Source of the DNA: JAAYZB01 sp035379945
GTDB taxonomy: Bacteria; Bacillota_I; Bacilli_A; Izemoplasmatales; Hujiaoplasmataceae
Length of the DNA stretch: 64,000 nt
Reading direction: 5' to 3'
Assembly: GCA_035379945.1 (NCBI GenBank)
Contig: DAOSWG010000005.1
Coordinates: 11,326-75,325, forward strand
The notes below the pieces were generated by a model, which worked only from the letters and a program-made list of their open reading frames with translations, made no database searches and was not told where the DNA came from. Of this stretch, positions 34,076-42,089 are shown one piece after another; the first letter of the stretch is position 1, and every line of letters starts with the position of its first letter. The translations under genes were made by a program, and so were the position numbers.

Positions 34076-34183
34076 ATCACCGATAATATTATAACAAAAA
34101 ACCCCGGACATGACAGACAAAACAATTCTGTATTGTAGATTATGGTGTTATGTGTTTAATTATGATATAATTTTATCGGTGAT
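34076..34183. promoter_or_regulatory. Divergent promoters sharing an 11-bp inverted repeat
   Basis: ATCACCGATAA (34076-34086) and TTATCGGTGAT (34173-34183) are exact inverted copies. Each lies just after a TATAAT (plus strand 34166-34171, within TATGATATAAT; minus strand near 34089-34094) and just before the start codon of its gene. The GGTGAT part also matches the end of the ribosome-binding consensus, so the shared sequence may be a binding site, an operator, or both. Confidence 0.55.
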
Positions 34184-34187
34184 TTTT

Positions 34188-35108
34188 GTGAAGAAAACGA
34201 TGATGATTTATAACCCTGCAAGTGGAAAGCAAAAATTCGTCGGACGTCTGGAAGAAACGCTCGCGCGTTTCCGGGCGGCCGGATATGATATCGAAGCATA
34301 TGCGACCGGAAAGCCCGGACAAGCAACAATCCTGGCTCGGGAGGCGTGTCAAAAAGGTTACGAAGAAGTTATAATCGTCGGCGGAGACGGCACTTTCAAC
34401 GAGTGCGTCAACGGACTAATGGAATTTGAAAACCGACCGACTATCGGATATATTCCGGCTGGAACCTGCTGCGATATCGGGATGACTCTCGGCCTTACGA
34501 AAAATATCGACAAGGCCGTGAACAACATATTGACGAACACTCCTGTGAAAATGGATGTGGTAAAAGCCAACGACCGTTATTTTTGTTACGTATCCGGAAA
34601 CGGGGCGTTCATCGATATAAGCTATGTCACCGATTCCAAACTGAAAAAAAAGATCGGATATTTTGCCTACGTCATCAAAGCGGCGGAAGAGATTTTCACC
34701 ATTCCGAAAATGCGGATGCGGGTAACACACGACCACGGAACGGTATCGGGCGTTTATTCTCTTGTTTTGATTATCAATTCCAAACGCGTGGCCGGCATCA
34801 ATATGATTTACAAACCGAGTCTCGACGACGGGCTTGTAAATGTTGTCATGTATAAGAGTTTGTTGCCTCTCAACTGGATTCTATATATCCTGTCTTTCCT
34901 TTTACCGTTTTGGTCGACTCCGCTTGTCACTAGATTCAAAACGTCTTCTTTGAAGATAGTTACGAACACCCGTTCACGTTGGAATATCGATGGAGAATCG
35001 GGCGGTGTCGGAAATCAAAACATCCATGTTTGTCGGCATGGTATCTCGATAATCGTGCCGCCAGCCACAAAAAAACGTTACTTCCATCATCAAGACGAGA
35101 GTGTCTGA
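34188..35108 (+). CDS. Diacylglycerol kinase/YegS-like lipid kinase
   Basis: A 306 aa member of the DagK catalytic family: MIYNPASGKQKF at the N-terminus, the nucleotide loop IIVGGDGTFNECVNGLM, TIGYIPAGTCCDIGMTLGL, and YVSGNGAFIDISYVTD. Likely recycles diacylglycerol to phosphatidate at the membrane. GGTGAT just before the GTG at 34188 supports that start. A second lipid kinase-like gene lies at 55256-56131. It is followed by rsmA. Confidence 0.86.
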   Translation: MKKTMMIYNPASGKQKFVGRLEETLARFRAAGYDIEAYATGKPGQATILAREACQKGYEEVIIVGGDGTFNECVNGLMEFENRPTIGYIPAGTCCDIGMTLGLTKNIDKAVNNILTNTPVKMDVVKANDRYFCYVSGNGAFIDISYVTDSKLKKKIGYFAYVIKAAEEIFTIPKMRMRVTHDHGTVSGVYSLVLIINSKRVAGINMIYKPSLDDGLVNVVMYKSLLPLNWILYILSFLLPFWSTPLVTRFKTSSLKIVTNTRSRWNIDGESGGVGNQNIHVCRHGISIIVPPATKKRYFHHQDESV

Positions 35109-35109
35109 A

Positions 35110-35967
35110 ATGAAAGATAAAACCACCGCCATGGGGGTCAAACCGAAAAAAAGGTTCGGTCAGAACTTTCTTTCCGATCGCAACATTCTTAATAAAATAA
35201 TCGATGCGGCAAAAATCGACAAAGAAACCGATGTTATCGAAATCGGTCCGGGAACGGGAAATTTAACTGAACTTCTGGCAAAGAAAGCCGGAAGAGTGGT
35301 GGCATATGAAATCGACAGCACGTTAATTCCGATATTAAAAGAAAGATTGAAAAGCCTCGATAACATTACGATAATGAATAAAGATATTTTGGAAATAGAC
35401 ATAGACAAAGAGATCGACGAGCATTTTCCCGATAGCAAAAAAATTATGGCAATCGCCAATCTTCCTTATTATATAACCACGCCGATTCTGATGAAATTTC
35501 TGAAGACATCGGATAAAGTTACAAGGCTGATCTTCATGATGCAGTTGGAGGTAGCAAAACGCCTGTCTGCTGGTCCGGGAGGGAAAGACTATGGCGCTCT
35601 GTCGGTCATAATGGCTTATCGGACCAAAACCGAGATTCGTTTCAAGGTGCCGCGCACGGTATTTGTTCCCGCTCCGAACGTGGATTCTGCCGTGGTCGAT
35701 ATCGAGATCAGAAACAAACCGCCTTTTATTGTGAAAGACGACAGCTTCTTTTATGATTTTATTCATAAGATGTTTGCCTACAGACGCAAAACTTTATCCA
35801 ACAATTTGGCAACAGCCTATCCAGAGACCAACAAAACAGAAACCGATTCATTGATCACAAAAGCCAATCTTGCTCCGGGAGTCCGGGCGGAAGCGTTGTC
35901 GCCAGAAGAGTTTGGACGGTTGTCCGATATTGTATGGGATGCTCTTGGCAAATCAAAAACCGCATGA
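35110..35967 (+). CDS. rsmA: 16S rRNA adenine dimethyltransferase RsmA (KsgA)
   Basis: Dimethylates two adjacent adenosines near the 3' end of 16S rRNA. It is 285 aa. Motifs: KPKKRFGQNFLSDRNI, the SAM loop VIEIGPGTGNLTELLA, VVAYEID, and the NLPY catalytic motif in AIANLPYYITTPILMKFL, then FVPAPNVDSAVV. The ATG at 35110 is one base after the lipid kinase stop; an in-frame GTG at 35101 is the alternative. Confidence 0.95.
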   Translation: MKDKTTAMGVKPKKRFGQNFLSDRNILNKIIDAAKIDKETDVIEIGPGTGNLTELLAKKAGRVVAYEIDSTLIPILKERLKSLDNITIMNKDILEIDIDKEIDEHFPDSKKIMAIANLPYYITTPILMKFLKTSDKVTRLIFMMQLEVAKRLSAGPGGKDYGALSVIMAYRTKTEIRFKVPRTVFVPAPNVDSAVVDIEIRNKPPFIVKDDSFFYDFIHKMFAYRRKTLSNNLATAYPETNKTETDSLITKANLAPGVRAEALSPEEFGRLSDIVWDALGKSKTA

Positions 35968-35983
35968 AAGATTCTTTCCTTTT

Positions 35984-36013
35984 AACGCCCCCAAGTTTTT
36001 GCGGGCGTTTTGG
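35984..36013 (+). terminator. Weak terminator after rsmA
   Basis: AACGCCC pairs with GGGCGTT across a T-rich loop, followed by only a short TTTGGTTT tail. Confidence 0.55.
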
Positions 36014-36019
36014 TTTACG

Positions 36020-36030
36020 CATGATATAAT
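36020..36030 (+). promoter_or_regulatory. Extended -10 promoter for glyA
   Basis: CATGATATAAT, 40 bases before the glyA start; TG is one base before the perfect hexamer. Confidence 0.65.
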
Positions 36031-36069
36031 TGAATAGCAAAGCAACACATTCCATAAAGGAGGAATATT

Positions 36070-37314
36070 ATGGATAAACTAAAAACTGTCGATCCGGAAA
36101 TAGCCGCATTGATCGAAGAAGAATTGGGACGCCAACAGTCGCATCTCGAACTGATTGCCTCGGAAAACTTTGTTTCCGAAGCAATATTGGAAGCTGACGG
36201 CAGTGTTCTTACCAACAAATACGCGGAAGGATATCCCGGAAAAAGATATTACGGGGGATGCGAGTATGTGGACGGAGTCGAAGATTTAGCGCGCGAAAGG
36301 GCAAAAAAACTTTTTAATGTCAAATTTGCCAATGTCCAGCCCCACTCAGGATCATCTGCCAATATGGGCGCCTACCGCGCTGTCCTGGAAAAAGGAGACG
36401 TCGTCATGGGTATGGCCCTTGACCAAGGGGGGCATCTAACCCACGGACATCCGCTCAGTTTCAGCGGTATCGATTATGAATTTCATCCGTATTTTGTCAG
36501 CAAAGAAACAGAAACAATCGATTACGACGAATTGGAAAAAACCGCATTGGAAATCAAACCGCGGCTGATTGTGGCGGGAGCCAGCGCTTATCCGCGTATC
36601 ATTGATTTTGCCAGATTAAGGAAAATCGCCGATGAAACCGGAGCGCTTTTCATGGTCGACATGGCGCACATAGCCGGGTTGGTGGCAACCGGGCTGCATC
36701 CCAACCCCTGTGATTATGCCGACATCGTAACAACGACGACGCACAAGACCCTGCGCGGTCCACGCGGCGGAATGATTCTTACCAACAACGAAGAAATAGC
36801 CAAAAAAATCGATCGGGTCATTTTTCCAGGAATTCAAGGAGGACCGCTTATGCATATCATCGCTGCCAAAGCGGTCGCCTTGCAAGAAGCGCTGAAACCC
36901 GAATTCACAGTATATCAAAAACAGGTTGTCGCAAATGCCGACGCATTCGCCAAACGTTTCATAGAGTTGGGATATCATGTGATTTCTGGAGGGACAGACA
37001 ATCATCTGTTGCTGCTGGATGTCGTATCCAAATCAGAGTTGACAGGGAAGAAAGCGGAAAAATTGCTTGACTCAGTCAATATCACTTGCAACAAGAATAC
37101 GATTCCTTACGACAAGGAAAAGCCATTTATCGCCAGCGGAATCAGACTGGGAAGTCCGGCCATGACCACTAGGGGATTCAAGGAAGCGGATTTTATCAGA
37201 GTCGCCGATCTTATCGACATGGCTTTGATGAATCCGGAAAACGAAGAAATATTGGCGAAAGTAAAAGCCGGAGTCAAAGATCTTACTGACAGCCATCCGC
37301 TATACAGACGATGA
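36070..37314 (+). CDS. glyA: Serine hydroxymethyltransferase
   Basis: PLP enzyme that makes glycine and methylene-tetrahydrofolate from serine. It is 414 aa. Clear blocks are LELIASENFVSEAILEADGS, YAEGYPGKRYYGGCEYVD, NVQPHSGSSANMGAYRAVL, VDMAHIAGLVATGLHPNP and the PLP lysine in VTTTTHKTLRGPRGG. AAAGGAGGAATATT precedes the ATG. Together with folD it supplies one-carbon units. It overlaps the ANTAR gene by four bases. Confidence 0.97.
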   Translation: MDKLKTVDPEIAALIEEELGRQQSHLELIASENFVSEAILEADGSVLTNKYAEGYPGKRYYGGCEYVDGVEDLARERAKKLFNVKFANVQPHSGSSANMGAYRAVLEKGDVVMGMALDQGGHLTHGHPLSFSGIDYEFHPYFVSKETETIDYDELEKTALEIKPRLIVAGASAYPRIIDFARLRKIADETGALFMVDMAHIAGLVATGLHPNPCDYADIVTTTTHKTLRGPRGGMILTNNEEIAKKIDRVIFPGIQGGPLMHIIAAKAVALQEALKPEFTVYQKQVVANADAFAKRFIELGYHVISGGTDNHLLLLDVVSKSELTGKKAEKLLDSVNITCNKNTIPYDKEKPFIASGIRLGSPAMTTRGFKEADFIRVADLIDMALMNPENEEILAKVKAGVKDLTDSHPLYRR

Positions 37315-37871
37315 AATTTCGGCGCATTCTAGCGTGCGTGAACGACGGTTTGTTGGCAATCAGAATCCAAAATATTCTCCGTGCCAATGGCCTTTCTCCG
37401 GATATCGCCTCTCATCCGATTCAAAGCGATGAGGCTGGCAGGTACGATATTGTCGTCATTCATGAATCATACCGGATAACAGATCTTTACGGATTTACCG
37501 AAAATATAGTCACAAGAAAAAACATTCCTGTTGTTTTTCTGTCGTCAAATCCGGCCGGCGCTATTTTGCGTCGGCTTTCTAGTTATCCCGGGTTCATGCT
37601 CGCGGATGAGATGAAAATGGATTCGGAATTACCGGTTATTCTTGTCATGTACGACAAATATCTGGAAAAGAACAAGGCGCTTGAGAACGAGAACAGAAAA
37701 GCAAAATCAAAAATCGCAAACGGAAAATTGTTTCAACAATGCAAGGAGTATTTGATTTCCACAGGGATGAGCGAAGATGAAGCCCATAAAAAAATCCTCA
37801 AGACAGCAATGGACGAAAAAATCGGAAAATACGATGCGGCTTTAAAAATATTGCAGAAAAAAACGAAATGA
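37311..37871 (+). CDS. ANTAR-domain RNA-binding regulator with a pseudo-receiver
   Basis: A 186 aa protein not closely matching a named gene. Residues 1 to about 115 look like a response-regulator receiver fold (RRILACVNDGLLAIRIQNIL, YDIVVI, NIPVVFLSS). The phospho-accepting Asp is missing (DIVVIHESY) and no conserved Lys is seen, so it is likely unphosphorylated. A charged helix (about 116-132) leads to an ANTAR-type C-terminus: KIANGKLFQQCKEYLISTG, SEDEAHKKILKTAMDEKIGKY. ANTAR proteins bind tandem hexaloop hairpins and block terminators. It overlaps glyA by four bases and lies before glnA, whose leader carries such loops. Confidence 0.78.
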   Translation: MKFRRILACVNDGLLAIRIQNILRANGLSPDIASHPIQSDEAGRYDIVVIHESYRITDLYGFTENIVTRKNIPVVFLSSNPAGAILRRLSSYPGFMLADEMKMDSELPVILVMYDKYLEKNKALENENRKAKSKIANGKLFQQCKEYLISTGMSEDEAHKKILKTAMDEKIGKYDAALKILQKKTK

Positions 37872-37873
37872 TA

Positions 37874-37901
37874 TTGAATCAAAAAAACGTTTCGGTATAA
37901 T
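37874..37901 (+). promoter_or_regulatory. Promoter for glnA
   Basis: TTGAAT at 37874-37879 and TATAAT at 37896-37901, 16-base spacer. Transcription would start near 37908, leaving a leader of about 95 bases before glnA. Confidence 0.75.
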
Positions 37902-37919
37902 AGCAATATATATTATGAA

Positions 37920-37952
37920 GAGACAAAGGCGTCTCGAAAGAAAGGTCGTTCG
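37920..37952 (+). ncRNA. Candidate ANTAR-binding tandem-hairpin leader of glnA
   Basis: First hairpin: GAGAC (37920-37924), loop AAAGGC, GTCTC (37931-37935), a perfect 5-bp stem. Second: GAAAG (37936-37940), loop AAAGGT, CGTTC (37947-37951), with one A-G mismatch, extendable by a C-G pair. Both loops have A at position 1 and G at position 4, the known ANTAR target pattern. A run of five T follows at 37954-37958, so the second stem may belong to a terminator. The pair lies right after the likely start of transcription and downstream of the ANTAR gene. Structure is by eye only. Confidence 0.65.
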
Positions 37953-38002
37953 GTTTTTGGGAGTGCATTGCATTGTCCCTTAACCCGGATGAGAATGATC
38001 AA

Positions 38003-39343
38003 ATGGCAAAATACACTAAAGAACAAATCCTCAGAAACGCCGAGGAAGAAAATGTCCGCTACGTGCGCTTAATGTTCACCGACATCAATGGCACGATCAA
38101 AAGCGTTGAGATTCCTGTTTACCGGTTGAAATCGGCACTTAACGGAGAAGTGATGTTTGACGGATCGTCAATCGAAGGGTTTGTCCGTATCATGGAAGCC
38201 GACATGTATCTGCGTCCCGATCCGGATACCTGGTTGATTCTAAGCTGGGAGGAAACGGCTTACGGGAAGGTGGCCCGTCTCATCTGCGACGTTTATACTC
38301 CGGAAGGTAAACCGTCCGAAGCCGACCCGAGAGGCAATCTGAAAAGAGTCGCCAAGAAAATGGAGGCATTAGGCTTTTCCACTTTGAACATCGGATTCGA
38401 ACCGGAATTCTTTCTTTTGAAATTGGATGAAAAAGGCGAGATATCAATGAAGGTCACCGATGAAGGCGGCTACTTCGATTTGTCTCCGATCGACGGAGCC
38501 GGCGATTGCCGAAGGGACATTGTCCTGGAGTTGGAAAGAATAGGGTTTACCATGGAAGCTAGTCATCACGAAGTCGCTCCTGGACAGAACGAAATAAATT
38601 TCCAATTTTCCAATATTGTAGAAGCTTGCGACAATATTCAAACATTCAAGTTAGTGGTGAAAAACATTGCCAGAAGACACGGATTACATGCAACCTTCAT
38701 GCCTAAACCGATTGCGAAAATAAATGGATCCGGCATGCATACGAATTGTTCCTTAGCCAACATGAATGGAGAAAACGCCTTTTATGATCCGAAGGATCCG
38801 ATGGGGTTGTCGCTCGTTTGCCGGCAATGGCTGACAGGTATTTTGACACACTCCAGACACTTCTGTGCCATTACCAACCCGACCGTAAATTCATACAAAA
38901 GGTTGGTGCCCGGATATGAGGCTCCGTGCTATGTTTCCTGGTCGGAACACAACCGTTCCGTAATGGTAAGGATACCCGCAACAAGAGGAAGGACGACAAG
39001 AACCGAAATCAGGAGCGTAGATACCTCGGCGAATCCCTATCTGGCGATGGCCGTCATTCTGGCTTCCGGCTTGGACGGGATCGAGAAAAATCTCCCCTTG
39101 ATAGCTCCGATTAACGAGAATCTTTTCGAAAAAACCGATGAGGAAAGAGAAGCGCTGGGGGTAGCCAGCCTTCCCAACAATCTCAAGGAGGCAATCGACC
39201 TCTTGAAAGAGGACGAATTGCTAAAAGACGCGCTTGGTGAACATATTTTCAAAAAATTTGTAGAACTCAAAATCCGCGAATGGGACGAATTTAGAACTAC
39301 TGTTACCGAGTGGGAGATAAAAAAATATATCAAACTGATCTGA
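38003..39343 (+). CDS. glnA: Glutamine synthetase, type I
   Basis: ATP-dependent amidation of glutamate, the main entry for ammonia. It is 446 aa, the short type I form typical of Firmicutes. Motifs: VRYVRLMFTDINGTIKSVEIP, MFDGSSIEGFVRI, GFEPEFFLLKLD, ASHHEVAPGQNEINFQF, KINGSGMHTNCSL and ITNPTVNSYKRLVPGYEAPCYVSWSEHNRS. GGATGAG at 37988-37994 selects the ATG at 38003; a TTG 30 bases earlier is in frame. No GlnR-like gene is near, and the leader suggests ANTAR-based control instead. Confidence 0.97.
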   Translation: MAKYTKEQILRNAEEENVRYVRLMFTDINGTIKSVEIPVYRLKSALNGEVMFDGSSIEGFVRIMEADMYLRPDPDTWLILSWEETAYGKVARLICDVYTPEGKPSEADPRGNLKRVAKKMEALGFSTLNIGFEPEFFLLKLDEKGEISMKVTDEGGYFDLSPIDGAGDCRRDIVLELERIGFTMEASHHEVAPGQNEINFQFSNIVEACDNIQTFKLVVKNIARRHGLHATFMPKPIAKINGSGMHTNCSLANMNGENAFYDPKDPMGLSLVCRQWLTGILTHSRHFCAITNPTVNSYKRLVPGYEAPCYVSWSEHNRSVMVRIPATRGRTTRTEIRSVDTSANPYLAMAVILASGLDGIEKNLPLIAPINENLFEKTDEEREALGVASLPNNLKEAIDLLKEDELLKDALGEHIFKKFVELKIREWDEFRTTVTEWEIKKYIKLI

Positions 39344-39355
39344 CAAAAGCAATGC

Positions 39356-39395
39356 GGGCGAAGCGAGAAAAACGCTCCGCCCTTTCTTTTTTTGG
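39356..39395 (+). terminator. Terminator after glnA
   Basis: GGGCG-A-AGCG pairs with CGCT-C-CGCCC (nine pairs, one A/C mismatch) around AGAAAAA, followed by TTTCTTTTTTT. Confidence 0.9.
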
Positions 39396-39608
39396 AAAAC
39401 AAAAAAAATCAATTTCGAATCGCGATATAAGACTTCTTTTTGAATACTAAAACAAGCAGATATGAGTCAAAAAACTGGGGCAAGCTGGGCAATAGGAAGA
39501 ACAATGGAGAAAACCAATAGAAACAACCGTGATTTAAAAACACCGAAAAAGCACATAAAATAGCCATTTACCGAACATTTCTGTATTAAGGGGATTTGTC
39601 GATATTCT

Positions 39609-39637
39609 TTGTCTTGAGGCATAAAATAAGGTATAAT
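39609..39637 (+). promoter_or_regulatory. Promoter for dusB
   Basis: TTGTCT at 39609-39614 and TATAAT at 39632-39637 with a 17-base spacer. Confidence 0.75.
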
Positions 39638-39658
39638 TTGGCTATAAGGAAACGAGTG

Positions 39659-40645
39659 ATGGATATGGAATGGAAAGTAGCCGGACAAACGATTCTCAAT
39701 CAAGTGGTAGTGGCTCCGATGGCCGGTATAACCAATCCGGCATATCGAAGGATTCTGAAAGAATGTGGAGCTGGTTTAATCTATACGGAGATGGTGTCGG
39801 ACAAAGGCTTGGGGCACGAAAATGAAAAGACATTTTCGATGCTTACAGTCATGCCCGACGAACATCCGATCGTTTTGCAACTATTTGGAAGCGATCCGGA
39901 ATCGATGGCTGTTGCGGCCGGGATCGTCACAAATGAAACAGACGCCGATATCATTGATATCAACATGGGGTGCCCGGTGACTAAAGTTGTTAAGAACGGA
40001 GCCGGAGCCAAGCTTATGCTGGACATAGAAAAAGCATCCGCCATTGTCAGGGCCGTTGTTTCGGTTACAAATAAACCGGTCTCCGTAAAAATAAGAAGCG
40101 GGTGGGACAAGGAACATTTGAATGCTCCGTCATTTGCAAAGGCATTGGAAGAATCTGGCGCATCTATGATCGCCGTGCATGCCAGGACGAAAACAGAAAT
40201 GTATGGTGGTAAGGCAGATTGGGATGTGATCCGTCAAGTTAAGGAAAAAGTGAATATCCCCGTCGTTGGCAATGGTGACATTCGGAAACCGGAAGACGCC
40301 GAACACATGTTGAAACAAACCGGATGCGACGCCGTAATGATCGGAAGAGGTCTTTTGGGAAACCCGTGGCTTGTCAGTCAAACGGTTGAATATCTTGAGA
40401 CGGGCACATACGAACCGCATGTCACGTTGGAAAAAAGAAAAGAAATGATCTACCGTCATTTCGAGTTGTTGAGGGATCTAAAAGGGGAACGATCGGCAAT
40501 CTTGGAAATGCGAAGCCATGGACCGTGGTATTTGCGAGGACTTAAAAATTCAGCCCAGATAAAAGCAAGGCTTTCTCAAACAAGAACCGAGAAAGAATTT
40601 AGCCTAGCGATCGAAGAGTATTTCGATTACTTGTACAGTTTGTAA
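39659..40645 (+). CDS. dusB: tRNA-dihydrouridine synthase
   Basis: FMN enzyme that reduces uridines in the tRNA D-loop. About 328 aa. The barrel begins VVAPMAGITNPAYRRILKECGAGLIYTEMVSDKG; the active-site Cys is in INMGCPVTKVVKNGAGAKLM; then KIRSGWD, IAVHARTKTEMYGGKADW, VVGNGDIRKPEDA and VMIGRGLLGNPWL. DusB subtype is by similarity only. AAGGA precedes the ATG at 39659; another ATG is six bases further on. Confidence 0.93.
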   Translation: MDMEWKVAGQTILNQVVVAPMAGITNPAYRRILKECGAGLIYTEMVSDKGLGHENEKTFSMLTVMPDEHPIVLQLFGSDPESMAVAAGIVTNETDADIIDINMGCPVTKVVKNGAGAKLMLDIEKASAIVRAVVSVTNKPVSVKIRSGWDKEHLNAPSFAKALEESGASMIAVHARTKTEMYGGKADWDVIRQVKEKVNIPVVGNGDIRKPEDAEHMLKQTGCDAVMIGRGLLGNPWLVSQTVEYLETGTYEPHVTLEKRKEMIYRHFELLRDLKGERSAILEMRSHGPWYLRGLKNSAQIKARLSQTRTEKEFSLAIEEYFDYLYSL

Positions 40646-40646
40646 A

Positions 40647-40674
40647 AAAGGTCCGCCTTATTAAGCGGACCTTT
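40647..40674. terminator. Bidirectional terminator between dusB and hflX
   Basis: AAAGGTCCGC pairs with GCGGACCTTT. The stronger T-run is on the minus strand, serving hflX; the plus-strand tail is weaker. Confidence 0.85.
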
Positions 40675-40717
40675 AGTTCCAATAAAAACGAATCAAATTA
40701 GGTTGTTATTGTAGAAG

Positions 40718-41959
40718 TCAGGCGATGTATTCCTGATATTTCTTGTACAACGCCTCCGATAATTCCACTAAGACGGATATGCCGTCGGGAGTGTATTCCG
40801 TCGACTTGATAAAAGCATTTTCTTGCAGTTCGCTATATATGCCACCTTTGTCGAATGGAAGGAACAGTTTTACAAGATGGCGGTTGCCGAACAATGTCTT
40901 ATCAATCATATCAAGAAGCCGGTCGAGATTTTCGTCCTTAAGAGCGGACACATAAACCGGATTGGAAAACCCGTTTGCCGGAATTTCCGGACACAGATCC
41001 ATTTTGTTTATCACATGGATTATGGGAATGTTTTTCGCTCCCAGTTCTTCGAGGACGGTTTCCGTTATTTTTGCTTGTTCATAATGTCTTGGATTCGAGG
41101 CGTCGATCACATGCAAAATCAATGAAGCTTCAGTGGTTTCCTCAAGCGTTGACTTGAATGCTTCGATCAATTGGTGTGGCAATTTGGAAATGAAACCGAC
41201 CGTATCTGTAACCAGAAAATCGTGATTGTTGTCGCGCTTTATTTCTCTCGTTTGAGTTTCCAAAGTTGCGAAGAGCATGTCTTTTTCGAAGACGTATTTA
41301 TCACTCTTTTTTTCAGCGTGAGACATGAGTGCGTTCATCAGTGTCGATTTGCCGGAGTTGGTGTATCCAACAATGGCAACGGTCGGAACGTTGCTGGTTG
41401 AGCGCTTGTGCCTCTGGGTTCTTCTAACGGCCACAAGTTCATTTAACTCGGTTTTTAGTTTGTGAACCCGGTTACGGATTATCCGTTTGTCCAGTTCTAG
41501 TTGTTGCTCTCCCGGTCCCTTGGATCCTGTTCCGCTTTTTTGTCTGGAAAGTGACTTATACATACCGGCGACACGCGGAAGATAGTACTCCGCTTGTGCC
41601 AGTTCCACTTGCAAAATCGCTTCTTTGGTTTTTGCCCGTTTGGCAAAAATATCGAGAATAAGCACGGTGCGGTCGATGATTTTTATTTCCAAAGCCTGTT
41701 CCAGATTGCGAATGTGCGACGGACTAAGTTCATCGTCAAAAATCAAGAGATTCGCATCAAGCACATTGATCTCCTGTTTTATTTCAGCAACTTTGCCTTG
41801 ACCGATATAAAAATTAGCGGTGGGGGCATCGGCCTTTTGTGTTACCTGGCCAACAACTTCGACATCACAAGCTTCCGCAAGATTTTTGAGTTCGGCCAGC
41901 GAAGCGAAAAAGTCGGAATCCGTTCCGAGATCAAGGCCGACAAGAATAGCTTTTTCCAT
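40718..41959 (-). CDS. hflX: GTPase HflX
   Basis: Ribosome-associated GTPase thought to split or rescue stalled ribosomes. It is 413 aa. The N-terminal HflX domain is about 1-190, including ANLLIFDDELSPSHIRNLEQAL and RQKSGTGSKGPGEQQLELDKR. The GTPase has G1 GYTNSGKSTLMNAL, G3 DTVGFISKLP and G4 NKMD. GGGTGAT is 5 bases before the ATG at 41959. Confidence 0.94.
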   Translation of the reverse strand: MEKAILVGLDLGTDSDFFASLAELKNLAEACDVEVVGQVTQKADAPTANFYIGQGKVAEIKQEINVLDANLLIFDDELSPSHIRNLEQALEIKIIDRTVLILDIFAKRAKTKEAILQVELAQAEYYLPRVAGMYKSLSRQKSGTGSKGPGEQQLELDKRIIRNRVHKLKTELNELVAVRRTQRHKRSTSNVPTVAIVGYTNSGKSTLMNALMSHAEKKSDKYVFEKDMLFATLETQTREIKRDNNHDFLVTDTVGFISKLPHQLIEAFKSTLEETTEASLILHVIDASNPRHYEQAKITETVLEELGAKNIPIIHVINKMDLCPEIPANGFSNPVYVSALKDENLDRLLDMIDKTLFGNRHLVKLFLPFDKGGIYSELQENAFIKSTEYTPDGISVLVELSEALYKKYQEYIA

Positions 41960-42042
41960 AGTATCACCCAAAGATAATTATACAACAAAGAAGCTTTGAT
42001 TCATAGACAGAGCCGTAAAACGTGTATATTAAAGAAAAAAAA

Positions 42043-42053
42043 TATGATATAAT
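42043..42053 (+). promoter_or_regulatory. Extended -10 promoter for the YfhO-like gene
   Basis: TATGATATAAT, about 37 bases before the start of the YfhO-like gene; no clear -35. Confidence 0.7.
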
Positions 42054-42089
42054 ATGTCAACAATCAGGTAAAGGTAATTACGAGGCGCG

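Larger units (their letters stand above)
39344..39658. other. Gene-free stretch between glnA and dusB
   Basis: It holds the glnA terminator at its start and the dusB promoter near its end. Between about 39400 and 39600 the sequence is AT-rich with stop codons in the frames I checked, and I see no tRNA, hairpin pair or repeat. Confidence 0.5.
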
